Source: Phycisphaerales bacterium (GTDB lineage Bacteria; Planctomycetota; Phycisphaerae; UBA1845; UTPLA1). From it: a DNA stretch of 64,000 bases. Below are positions 55,446 to 63,070 of this stretch, one piece after another. The first letter of the stretch is position 1. Every line of letters begins with the position of its first letter. The notes beneath the pieces were generated by a model. That model did not search any database. It saw nothing but the letters and a program-made list of their open reading frames with translations, and was not told the origin of the DNA. The DNA is taken from contig JAKSDK010000356.1 in the NCBI GenBank assembly GCA_022360095.1, positions 1-64,000 of the forward strand, given 5' to 3'. The translations under genes were made by a program, and so were the position numbers.

Positions 55446-55918
55446 GTTCGTTTGTCTCCACGACTGGCTAGGAATGCTTGTGGACCAAGCCGCGTCTATT
55501 TCCAAGGTTCCCCTGATGAGGTTATTGTAGGCGGGTTATTCCGGTGGCGTGTCCAAATTCTCCCTGAAACTCCTTTGGCAAATACTTCCCTAACAATCCC
55601 ATTCTTGACACCGAAAAGAGGCGTGTCAATCCATCTTTCCGGTTAATAGTTCGTTAATGGTTTGGAAGGACCAAAATCATGGCACCCTAATATACGTACG
55701 GCAACCCGTTATCGGCGAAAATAATTTCGTTGAACCGGTCGCCATTCACAGGCTATGAAAGTATAAGTGAGGATTCCACCAATGGCGGGCCGAATTGAAG
55801 CCGTCGGCTTTTGGTCGGGCGTCCCGACTCGGACGCAGATGACTCGCACACGTTCTTGGACGTATTAGGGGGTATTACCGGGCCAGGCAGGCCACCCCCG
55901 AGGAGAGCGCTGAGAAAA
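55446..55918. other. Gene-free stretch
   Basis: About 470 bases of moderate A/T content between divergent genes. TTCGTTAATGG and TTATTGTAGG patches may be promoter parts, but no clear -35/-10 pair, hairpin or small gene is seen. Confidence 0.35.
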
Positions 55919-56464
55919 ATGTGGTCCCGTTCCTGGCGAAGGATTCGCCGCCTCATCATCGAAAGGATTCTTCACCTTAACGATACGCCGCATCGGATTG
56001 CTTTCGGCGTCTTTCTGGGTTTTTTTGTCGGCTGGACACCGACGCTGGGGGCCCAGATTCTAATCTATTGGCTGCTTGCCTATGTTTTGCGGGCCAACCG
56101 TGTTTCCGGGGTCTTGCCGGTTCTTCTGACCAATCCCATCACGGCCGTGCCGGTTTATGCATTCAATTGGAAGATCGGTCAATGGCTTTTGAAAGGGGGC
56201 GGGATCTTCGGTGAGTTGTCCGGTCAGGCGCCTCGCGCGGAGTTGGATCGATTCGTGGCGGAGTTCAGCATTGCCCACATCTTTCAAGCGCAGTTTTGGC
56301 GAGATTTCGGGCCGGCGATCAAAGGGCTCGGGACCGAGCTCATCGTCGGTTGCCTGGTTGTCGGGCTGATTTGCGGGATCCTCGGGTACGTGGCCACGTT
56401 CTATGGCGTTCTTGCATATCGAAAACGTCGTCAGACCAGAGCTCTGTCCCGCGCTGCAGCCTGA
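55919..56464 (+). CDS. DUF2062 membrane protein
   Basis: 181 residues from ATG 55919; the frame extends upstream to 55811, but that part is Pro/Arg-rich and lacks a site. The DUF2062 signature is present: TPHRIAFGVFLGFFVGWTPT, then a hydrophobic helix, then VLLTNPITAVPVYAFNWKIG, and a final membrane span (~145-170). Two to three spans. DUF2062 proteins are small inner-membrane proteins of unknown role, sometimes linked to glycosyltransferases. Confidence 0.85.
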   Translation: MWSRSWRRIRRLIIERILHLNDTPHRIAFGVFLGFFVGWTPTLGAQILIYWLLAYVLRANRVSGVLPVLLTNPITAVPVYAFNWKIGQWLLKGGGIFGELSGQAPRAELDRFVAEFSIAHIFQAQFWRDFGPAIKGLGTELIVGCLVVGLICGILGYVATFYGVLAYRKRRQTRALSRAAA

Positions 56465-56479
56465 TCCTCGAATCATCCG

Positions 56480-56514
56480 TTATAATATATTATAATTCCA
56501 ATATTTTGTAATAT
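56480..56514. promoter_or_regulatory. AT-rich double palindrome upstream of the winged-helix gene
   Basis: TTATAATATATTATAA (56480-56495) is a perfect 16-bp palindrome; ATATT-TTGT-AATAT (56501-56514) follows. An almost identical 18-mer lies at 59325-59342. Could be an operator, or a -10 region. Confidence 0.45.
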
Positions 56515-56533
56515 CCGGACGGAGAACCGGGAA

Positions 56534-57172
56534 ATGCGCTCGAAACGAAAACAAAAGACGAAAGCCCGACCGTCGTCGACCGAGGGAACGGCCAAGAAGA
56601 GGCGCGCCGCCAACCGAACGAGGACCAAGAGACGGTCCGGGCCGGCAACGCCTCGTTCTCACGTTGTGAATCCCCAATGGCTGTTTCCAAAGCTCGAATC
56701 CATCGCATCGGACAATGGACAGGGAGCCTTCATTGCCTTCACCACACGGGAAAAAACAGGGATTCAGATTCGTTATGCACGGTTTGAAGCGCCGAATCGA
56801 ACACGTCCGGCCAGGAAAAACAGTCATACGCCGACCACACGGGACCCCGCCGGGATGGCTCGATTGCTTCATGGACTGGCTCATGTGGACCGTATTCGTG
56901 TGGCAGACGCGCTTTATCGCGGGGCGCGAACGCACCAGAGCCTAAAGGAATCCGTCGGTCTCCAAGCCGGGCCCTTGTATCATCACCTCCGTGAACTGGA
57001 ACGCGGCGGCCTCGTCGAGTCCTTCAGTCGCAATGATTATCAGCTTACGGAAGCCGGCAGACTGGCTTTGCTGCTCACGTCAGGACTCCACGTATTGCTT
57101 TCGAACTCGCGGCGGACAGCACCCTGGCAAACGAGGCGGAAAGCTGCAAAGGCGGTCAAGGCGAGAGGTTAG
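56534..57172 (+). CDS. Winged-helix DNA-binding protein
   Basis: 212 residues; ATG 56534 follows GGACGGAGAACCGGG. Residues 1-45 are a Lys/Arg-rich, probably disordered arm. Residues ~110-185 form a winged helix of the ArsR/PadR type: MARLLHGLAHVDRIRVADAL, THQSLKESVGLQAGPLYHHL (recognition helix) and FSRNDYQLTEAGRLALLL (wing and helix). The central part (FIAFTTREKTGIQIRYARFE) could bind an effector. Likely a transcription factor; the palindromes just upstream suggest that it controls itself. Confidence 0.75.
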   Translation: MRSKRKQKTKARPSSTEGTAKKRRAANRTRTKRRSGPATPRSHVVNPQWLFPKLESIASDNGQGAFIAFTTREKTGIQIRYARFEAPNRTRPARKNSHTPTTRDPAGMARLLHGLAHVDRIRVADALYRGARTHQSLKESVGLQAGPLYHHLRELERGGLVESFSRNDYQLTEAGRLALLLTSGLHVLLSNSRRTAPWQTRRKAAKAVKARG

Positions 57173-57315
57173 ACGCGATCGCATCGCGACTGTGCATCCG
57201 CTTACGGTCGACGGATTTAAAAGGTCCGATAAGATATGTTATGTTGCATTCGTCGGCGGGGCGGCTGACGCGGGTACGATGACACCAAACCCCCTAATTT
57301 CAGGAGTGACTCCCC

Positions 57316-57741
57316 GTGAACAAACAAGAACTGATTGACAATCTGAACGAAGACCTTGCCGGAGAGCTTGGCGCCATCATTCAATACATCACCTATGCGG
57401 CCAAGGCCACCGGTCCGTATCGGCCGCAACTGGCACAGTTCTTCCTCGCCGAAGTCGCGGACGAGCAGCTTCATGCCCAGTATCTGGCCAACAAGATTGT
57501 CGCCATGGGCGGTGAGCCGACCACCAGACCTCGGCCTGTTCCCACGGCCAAAACCAATCGAGAAATGTTAGAGGCTGTTCTCGCGGCCGAGAAACAGGCC
57601 ACCGTCGACTATACGAAGCGAGCGGAACAGGCCGACGAACTCGGCGACAAGGGACTGGCGGTGCAGCTTGAAGACATGGTGCGTGACGAAAGCGGACACT
57701 CGGAAGAAACCGAGCGTATTCTTCGTGACTGGCCGTTGTAA
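57316..57741 (+). CDS. Ferritin-like protein (bacterioferritin type)
   Basis: 141 residues from GTG 57316, preceded by AGGAGTGACTCCCC. A four-helix bundle with di-iron ligands spaced as in bacterioferritin/ferritin-like proteins: LAGELGAIIQYITYAAKA (Glu), ADEQLHAQYLANKI (E-x-x-H), AAEKQATVDYTKRA (Glu) and DESGHSEETERIL (E-x-x-H). No heme-binding Met is evident. Probably stores iron or handles peroxide in the cytosol. The small membrane-protein genes converge on it with only 14 bp between the stops. Confidence 0.85.
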   Translation: MNKQELIDNLNEDLAGELGAIIQYITYAAKATGPYRPQLAQFFLAEVADEQLHAQYLANKIVAMGGEPTTRPRPVPTAKTNREMLEAVLAAEKQATVDYTKRAEQADELGDKGLAVQLEDMVRDESGHSEETERILRDWPL

Positions 57742-57755
57742 GCTTGATTGGGTCT

Positions 57756-58061
57756 CTATTTGTTCTTGCGCTTTACGCCGCTGAGTCTCGTCAAATCGAC
57801 GGTTTCCCACAAGATGAGGTCTCGCCTCGTTGGGACGTAGCTATAAACATTCATCCGTTTGGCCGCCGCATCCGTGATGTAGACGAGTTCCTGGTTTTCC
57901 GTGAATTGGCCTGTCATCATGATGTAGTCGCCGCCTCGGTCGATCTGTCCGAAAGCCCACGCCTGGTTACGGGGGCTGGAGGTCGTCAGGATCACCCCGA
58001 CCAGGAGGATGACGGCCGTGATCGTGAGCACGCCGATGGTCAGATTCTTTGTTGCCGACAT
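57756..58061 (-). CDS. Small single-span membrane protein
   Basis: 101 residues, with GGGAG before the ATG. One N-terminal membrane span (ITAVILLVGVILTTSSP), then an outer part with GGDYIMMTGQFTENQELVYI and RMNVYSY. A paralog of the next gene (YAMVAGEVRDGQDAVYLLD there). No known family. Last gene of a three-gene minus-strand unit. Confidence 0.6.
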   Translation of the reverse strand: MSATKNLTIGVLTITAVILLVGVILTTSSPRNQAWAFGQIDRGGDYIMMTGQFTENQELVYITDAAAKRMNVYSYVPTRRDLILWETVDLTRLSGVKRKNK

Positions 58062-58106
58062 GATTTTCTCCCATCAGGCCCCCGTCGGGGCATCCTCTAG
58101 ATTACG

Positions 58107-58397
58107 CTAGCGTCCCCCGCGAAAGTCTCTCTGCAAGTCTCGAGAGCCTTCGTAGAAAAGCCGCCGATTGTTGAAGTCACGGTTCGGCACAAAGACGTGC
58201 ATTCGTCGCCGGGGCAAGTCCAGCAAATAGACGGCATCCTGGCCGTCACGGACCTCCCCCGCGACCATGGCGTAGTTCTGCCCCAGAGGGGCCGCTTGGG
58301 CGTACGCTGCAGGCAGCGACCAGCTTGAGAGAATCAACGTCGCCAGCAAGAGCAGATTGACGCCGACGAGAAAAACGATCAGCGCATGCTTTGTCAT
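58107..58397 (-). CDS. Small single-span membrane or secreted protein, paralog of 57756 gene
   Basis: 96 residues from ATG 58397, with GGAG upstream. Hydrophobic N-terminus (HALIVFLVGVNLLLLATLIL), then an Ala-rich cleavage-like site and the domain shared with the downstream gene, ending in an Arg/Asp-rich tail. Function unknown. Confidence 0.6.
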   Translation of the reverse strand: MTKHALIVFLVGVNLLLLATLILSSWSLPAAYAQAAPLGQNYAMVAGEVRDGQDAVYLLDLPRRRMHVFVPNRDFNNRRLFYEGSRDLQRDFRGGR

Positions 58398-58466
58398 TGT
58401 ATGATCTCCGTTTTTGCTTCCCCCTGCGGGGTTTTGGCGTGGGCGATCGACCATTCCGATGCGATC

Positions 58467-58679
58467 CTAATCGTTGGTTCGCCGGCTTGGTTTGAAGCCG
58501 ATCGCCAAGGCGGCTAGAAGGAAACCGACCGCGCAGACATACTCCAGAATGGGCCGCTCAAACGGCAGAGCTTCCACATTGTCCATTCGGATGTTTTCGT
58601 CCAGGTTAATTTGGGCTCCGGCCGGCGATGCCAGCAGGAGGATTAGAACCGTCAACAAGAACAGGATTCTCAGAGTCAC
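58467..58679 (-). CDS. Small exported membrane protein
   Basis: 70 residues from GTG 58679 (TTGGAG 9 bp upstream); the frame could begin at 58694. A signal peptide or first span (LRILFLLTVLILLLASPAGA) is followed by an outer loop and a second span (YVCAVGFLLAALAIGF) with a basic end. First of three small membrane-protein genes in a row. Function unknown. Confidence 0.55.
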   Translation of the reverse strand: MTLRILFLLTVLILLLASPAGAQINLDENIRMDNVEALPFERPILEYVCAVGFLLAALAIGFKPSRRTND

Positions 58680-58761
58680 AGAGCCGATCTCCAACTTTAC
58701 ATGCCATTATACGCCGGGGGACGCCCTATGGCAAAACAACGCGCGGCCGATATGCCTTCGC

Positions 58762-59304
58762 TTAACACGGCGCGGCAGGCCACGACGATTCAAGCCTTCG
58801 GCTGATCGATCGGAAAACCTCTCTCGGAATCGAGACCGTGTCCCAGCTTTTCGACAGTCGTTTTTGGTGCATCGAGTATTCCGCGACAGGCACGAGCCAG
58901 AAGCTGTAATGGCGTCCGGCGTAGGCAAACGTCCGCGGCTCAGCCCCCCCGCCGGTTTCTTCAGACGATTGCGAATCTTCCGCCAGCCAGTAGGCGAAGA
59001 CGAACATCGCGAGATAGTCCCGGCCGAAGACACGTTGCCAAGCCTGCAGGCCTTCGACGTCGGCTCGCGTGACCCAGGTCTTTTGCCGACAATCGCTCTT
59101 TTCTGACTTACGGGTTGACTTCCGACCCTTGACGTCCACGATGCAGGCAGTCTCGCCTGGCGGATACACGATGTAGTCAAAGATTTTCGCTCCGGTTTTC
59201 GGCTTGGCCAGGTGCTTGACGTCCTCGACGACGACACAGGGAGTGCCCCGCCGGGAAAGATACGCCTCAAAAGCAAGCTCGTAATGGCTTTGTCGCATCG
59301 CCAT
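58762..59304 (-). CDS. HYExAFE family protein, nuclease-like
   Basis: 180 residues; GGGAG 10 bp before ATG 59304. The family motif is present as HYELAFEAYLSRRG (residues 7-20). Next comes FDYIVYPPGETACIVDVKGRK, a D-x(n)-D-x-K pattern like the PD-(D/E)xK nuclease core, and a later LAMFVFAYWL strand. The catalytic role is inference; the family has no firm function that I know. Its upstream region carries the 18-mer palindrome also found before the winged-helix gene 3 kb away. Confidence 0.75.
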   Translation of the reverse strand: MAMRQSHYELAFEAYLSRRGTPCVVVEDVKHLAKPKTGAKIFDYIVYPPGETACIVDVKGRKSTRKSEKSDCRQKTWVTRADVEGLQAWQRVFGRDYLAMFVFAYWLAEDSQSSEETGGGAEPRTFAYAGRHYSFWLVPVAEYSMHQKRLSKSWDTVSIPREVFRSISRRLESSWPAAPC

Positions 59305-59324
59305 GAAATGCCGACTCCCTGATT

Positions 59325-59342
59325 TTATAATATTCTATAATT
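59325..59342. promoter_or_regulatory. AT-rich palindrome upstream of the HYExAFE gene
   Basis: TTATAATATTCTATAATT matches 16 of 18 bases of the motif at 56480-56497. It lies ~20 bp before the start, so a -10 box or an overlapping operator is possible. Confidence 0.45.
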
Positions 59343-59352
59343 ACATTTTTAC

Positions 59353-60120
59353 TTATTGATAAGGCGCTCTTATCTCGCTCTTGAATGTCGTCGTTTCCGC
59401 CGCTTCATCGGCGACCACGAGTTCAACCTGGGTCGGCTGCGAGCGATGGATCTGTGAAATCTTCGGTTCGTAATGGACGCGGTATTGCCCGGCCGTGTCC
59501 GGACCCTCTACCGTGAAAAAACCATCACGCGCATCCTTGCGGTAACGAACCAGGGTTTTTCGGCCGTTTTCTCCAATCAGGGTAAGCTTGCTTAGTCGCC
59601 AAACCGGTTTTCCAAAAGGCAATGAGACGGTCATATCCACCGCGCTCTGGTACACGCGCACCAGGACCGAGGCCGTGGCCACGAGGCTATCCGGCGGGTC
59701 CCTCTCCGATTCCGCCTCCAACAACGCCCCGCGAAACGGCATGTAGTCACGAAACCCGTTCTGGCGGTAGCCTCTGACCGTCAATCTTGCCGGTTGGTCA
59801 CCCGGCGTACGGCGGTCAAACGTATAGGGCCAGGAAAAACCCGAAGCCAGAGCGGGGCCACAGTCGTCATACGCCTCCTTCAGTCCATCGTGAAGGTTGG
59901 CGTAACTGCAGGGCATAAATTTGGTGTGAAGCCGGAGTGTCGGTTGATCCCCGACATGCAGGACGTAGTAACGTGTTTCTCCGCTTTCAAGAAGCGGGCG
60001 ATCGTCGATGACCAATTCCGCGTTGTAGGCGGCACATCCCGATAGCGGCACCAGTGTCACCAGGAATCCGCCCCACCGAAGAGCGACCGAGTTTTGTCTT
60101 AGGACATTGGATGACGACAC
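59353..60120 (-). CDS. Lipoprotein of unknown function
   Basis: 255 residues; GTG 60120 with a weak site. Lipobox VPLSGC at ~24-29, so an exported lipid-anchored protein. The body is beta-rich, with segments like ETRYYVLHVGDQPTLRLHTK and DTAGQYRVHYEPKI suggesting two Ig-like sandwiches. No family recognised. 48 bp upstream of the HYExAFE gene on the same strand. Confidence 0.6.
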   Translation of the reverse strand: MSSSNVLRQNSVALRWGGFLVTLVPLSGCAAYNAELVIDDRPLLESGETRYYVLHVGDQPTLRLHTKFMPCSYANLHDGLKEAYDDCGPALASGFSWPYTFDRRTPGDQPARLTVRGYRQNGFRDYMPFRGALLEAESERDPPDSLVATASVLVRVYQSAVDMTVSLPFGKPVWRLSKLTLIGENGRKTLVRYRKDARDGFFTVEGPDTAGQYRVHYEPKISQIHRSQPTQVELVVADEAAETTTFKSEIRAPYQ

Positions 60121-60207
60121 GAGAGAATCCGATCCGTTAACCGCGGGCCGATTCTAGAAACTGAAATGCTCAACGTCAAACAAACGAATCCTGTTATACT
60201 TCCAACC

Positions 60208-60813
60208 ATGCGTGTTATCTCAGGTCGTTACAAGGGAACCCGACTCAGGACGCCCCCCGGACAAGGCACTCGCCCGATTCTGGATCGGGTCAAGGGATCG
60301 CTGTTTGACTGGCTCGGTTCCAAGCTGGCGCTGCCGGGCCAGCTTCCCCCCTTGAACGCCTGCGATCTGTTCTGTGGCGGAGGAAGTCAGGGGATCGAAG
60401 CCCTTTCGCGCGGAGCCGCCTTTTGCTGCTTTGTTGAAAACGATCGTTCGGCGCTGGCCTGCCTCCGCGCGAACCTGGACCAGCTTGGGATTATTGAGAC
60501 CGCAGTCGTGGTTGCGCGACCGGCCGAATCCGTGACGGTCAGCCCACCGACGGATCAAGGGTTCGGGCTGATTTTCCTCGATCCCCCTTACCGTCTGAGC
60601 GAAGACGTCTCCAAAGACTCGGTCATGGGACGCGTCTTGGCCAGGGTCGGCACACACGTGCCTGTGGAGCCGGACGCGCTGCTATTGTGGCGTCATGCCG
60701 ACAGTTGTATGCTTCCAAAATCCGTGCCCGGCGATTGGGAAACTGTCGATCGCAGATCCTGGGGGACGATGGCCATGACCATGTTCCAGAAATCAGGACC
60801 CGTTTCGAAATGA
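60208..60813 (+). CDS. rsmD: 16S rRNA (guanine-966-N2)-methyltransferase
   Basis: 201 residues from ATG 60208, the usual N-terminus MRVISGRYKGTRLRTPPGQG; an upstream ATG at 60166 is less likely. RPILDRVKGSLFDWL and motif I LFCGGGSQGIEALSRGA match RsmD, and the catalytic DPPY is at 125-128. It methylates G966 in the small ribosomal subunit. The end overlaps the next gene as ATGA. Confidence 0.92.
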   Translation: MRVISGRYKGTRLRTPPGQGTRPILDRVKGSLFDWLGSKLALPGQLPPLNACDLFCGGGSQGIEALSRGAAFCCFVENDRSALACLRANLDQLGIIETAVVVARPAESVTVSPPTDQGFGLIFLDPPYRLSEDVSKDSVMGRVLARVGTHVPVEPDALLLWRHADSCMLPKSVPGDWETVDRRSWGTMAMTMFQKSGPVSK

Positions 60814-62087
60814 GCAAAGCCCCAGGTGGCCAACGGCCGCGGCGTAAGCCAATCAGCATGCGAGACGCGGCACTTACCGTGGTCAAGAATCTTCAAGGTT
60901 CAGGTCACGTTGCCCTGTTTGCCGGCGGCTGCGTTCGTGACATGCTGATGGGCAACGACCCTCACGATTACGACATCGCCACGTCTGCCAAGCCTGACGA
61001 AGTTGTTCAAGCATTCCGTCGGACGCAGAGAGTCGGAGCGCAATTCGGTGTCGTGCTGGTGAGAATCGGTCAACATATGATCGAAGTCGCGACGTTTCGC
61101 ACGGATCTGGCCTACCACGACGGTCGCCGTCCGATCGGGGTTGAATTCAGCAATCCCAAGGAGGATGCCTGCCGTCGTGATTTCACGATCAACGGCATTT
61201 TTTTTGATCCGATCGCGGACGAGGTGGTTGACCATGTCGGGGGACAAAAAGACCTGAAGGCTCGAATGATCCGAGCGATCGGTGAGCCGGCGAAACGGTT
61301 TGCGGAGGACCACCTTCGCCTGTTGCGGGCCGTGCGGTTTGCCGCACGGTTCGACTTTGAAATAGAGCCCGAGACTTGGACTGCGATGTGCCGCTATGCC
61401 GAAGAGATCAGGCGGATCAGTCCCGAACGAATTCGGATCGAACTCGAAGCGATCCTGTCCAACGCGAACCGATCCATGGCCGTTCGGCATTTGCATCGGA
61501 TGGGCATCCTGAAGCACCTTTGGCCCGGGGCAGACGTGCTTTCTCCGCAAGTGGAGGGGATCTTTGACGTGCTGTCCGCCCTACCGGAGACGGCAAGGTT
61601 CGAGCTGAGCCTGGCCGCCATGCTATTGAGCCTGACCTCGAAACAGGTCGTTGGGGTTTGTGATGCGCTTCGTTGCAGCCACGCCACCCAGGGGACCGTG
61701 AAATGGCTGGTTGAGAAACAGGATACGCTCATGACTCCGTCGACCGTGAAGCTCGCGGACTTGAAACGGCTGATGGCTCACGCAGCTTTCGATGATTTGA
61801 TGTCGTTATTTTTAGCAAAATTGAAAACAACGAGCGGGGATACGGGGCCCTTTCAAGAAATCGAGGGCCGCGTTCAAGGGATCCTTCCGGACCAGGTCGC
61901 CCCCCCACCGCTGCTGACAGGAAACGATCTGAAAGCCCTGGGCGTCGTGCCCGGGCCAGATTACAAGGCGATTCTGGATCGCGTGTACGATGCTCAGTTG
62001 AACGACGAGATTCGTCAACGTGAAGAAGCCGTGGCATTGGCGCAGGACCTATTGAAAGAGCGAAGGCAAAGTCATGGAGCGGATTGA
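60810..62087 (+). CDS. tRNA nucleotidyltransferase / poly(A) polymerase family protein
   Basis: 425 residues; the ATG overlaps the rsmD stop (ATGA), so translation is coupled. Class II nucleotidyltransferase head: LFAGGCVRDMLMGNDPHDYD with the catalytic DYD, then FGVVLVRIGQHMIEVATFRTD and CRRDFTINGIFFDP. The PolyA_pol RNA-binding region follows (RLLRAVRFAARFDFEIEP), then a helical C-terminal half. It could add CCA to tRNA or be a poly(A) polymerase; the sequence alone does not settle which. Confidence 0.88.
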   Translation: MSKAPGGQRPRRKPISMRDAALTVVKNLQGSGHVALFAGGCVRDMLMGNDPHDYDIATSAKPDEVVQAFRRTQRVGAQFGVVLVRIGQHMIEVATFRTDLAYHDGRRPIGVEFSNPKEDACRRDFTINGIFFDPIADEVVDHVGGQKDLKARMIRAIGEPAKRFAEDHLRLLRAVRFAARFDFEIEPETWTAMCRYAEEIRRISPERIRIELEAILSNANRSMAVRHLHRMGILKHLWPGADVLSPQVEGIFDVLSALPETARFELSLAAMLLSLTSKQVVGVCDALRCSHATQGTVKWLVEKQDTLMTPSTVKLADLKRLMAHAAFDDLMSLFLAKLKTTSGDTGPFQEIEGRVQGILPDQVAPPPLLTGNDLKALGVVPGPDYKAILDRVYDAQLNDEIRQREEAVALAQDLLKERRQSHGAD

Positions 62088-63054
62088 GCGAGTCCAACGT
62101 GTCGTCCGTGGGCAAGCGGTGGACCGGGCGCCGGTCAGCTTCTGGTATCATTTCACGCCGGATCAAGTCTGTGGCCCGGCCGCGGTGAAGGCCCATCTGA
62201 GTCACGCGGAGACCTTCGACCTCGATTTCCTGAAAGTGATGAACGACAACGGCTATCCGCACGACGGGCTGCTGGGCGCGGTGGAGGACCTTGCCTCGCT
62301 GGAGCTGTTGCGCGGGGACGAGCCGACATTTGCAAGACAACTCGAGTTGATCGCGGAATTGAAGCGAAAGCTGGACGGGCGGATGCTCATGACCACGACG
62401 GTTTTCAATGCGTGGGCGACGCTTCGACGGCTCGTGAGAGGACCGGCGAAGAAACATCGGCCTCCGAATCTGGATGCTGCTGCCGACCAGGGGACGGCAA
62501 TTCTGATGGACTTCCTCGAACGAGATTATGCGGCCGTCAAGCAAGCGATTCGTGTTGTCGGCACGAGCTTGCGCAACTTTGCGAAACGTTGCCTCGAGGC
62601 GGGAGCCGACGGAATCTTTGTGTCCGTTCGAGACGATTGGCTGGACGGTGGCGGGTACGGCGGGCAACGGTACGACGAACTGGTTCGAGAAAGTGATCTG
62701 GAAATCCTGAGCGGAGCTTCCGAAGGCGAATTGAACACCCTGCACGTTTGCGGCAAGGCCGTGGACTTCCAGGCGTTTGCCGATTATCCCGTCCACGTCC
62801 TGAACTGGGCCGATCGAGCGGCAGGTCCATCGATTCGCGAAGTCAGCGGCGTGTTGAAGCCGGCGATCTGCGCGGGCGTGGATAATCTCTCCACGTTGCC
62901 CAACGGCACTGCGGCGGACTGTGAGCGCGAGGTCGCCGATGCACTGTCGCAGTCGGGTGAGCGGCCTATGATGATTGCACCGGGATGTACTTTCAATCCG
63001 GACGTTGTACCTCAGACAAACCTGGAAGCAATGTGTCGTGCGGCACGGGAATAG
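62074..63054 (+). CDS. Uroporphyrinogen decarboxylase family protein
   Basis: 326 residues; overlaps the previous gene by 14 bp. A URO-D barrel: N-terminal ERIERVQRVVRGQAVDRAPV, then FDLDFLKVMNDNGYP, and C-terminal HVCGKAVDFQAFADYPVHVL and PAICAGVDN. It lacks the N-terminal RQAGR motif of true HemE, so it is probably one of the URO-D-like methyltransferases or unknown relatives rather than the heme enzyme. Followed at once by a ubiD gene, which may share its pathway. Confidence 0.85.
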   Translation: MERIERVQRVVRGQAVDRAPVSFWYHFTPDQVCGPAAVKAHLSHAETFDLDFLKVMNDNGYPHDGLLGAVEDLASLELLRGDEPTFARQLELIAELKRKLDGRMLMTTTVFNAWATLRRLVRGPAKKHRPPNLDAAADQGTAILMDFLERDYAAVKQAIRVVGTSLRNFAKRCLEAGADGIFVSVRDDWLDGGGYGGQRYDELVRESDLEILSGASEGELNTLHVCGKAVDFQAFADYPVHVLNWADRAAGPSIREVSGVLKPAICAGVDNLSTLPNGTAADCEREVADALSQSGERPMMIAPGCTFNPDVVPQTNLEAMCRAARE

Positions 63055-63070
63055 CGATTAGGAGGCGGCG

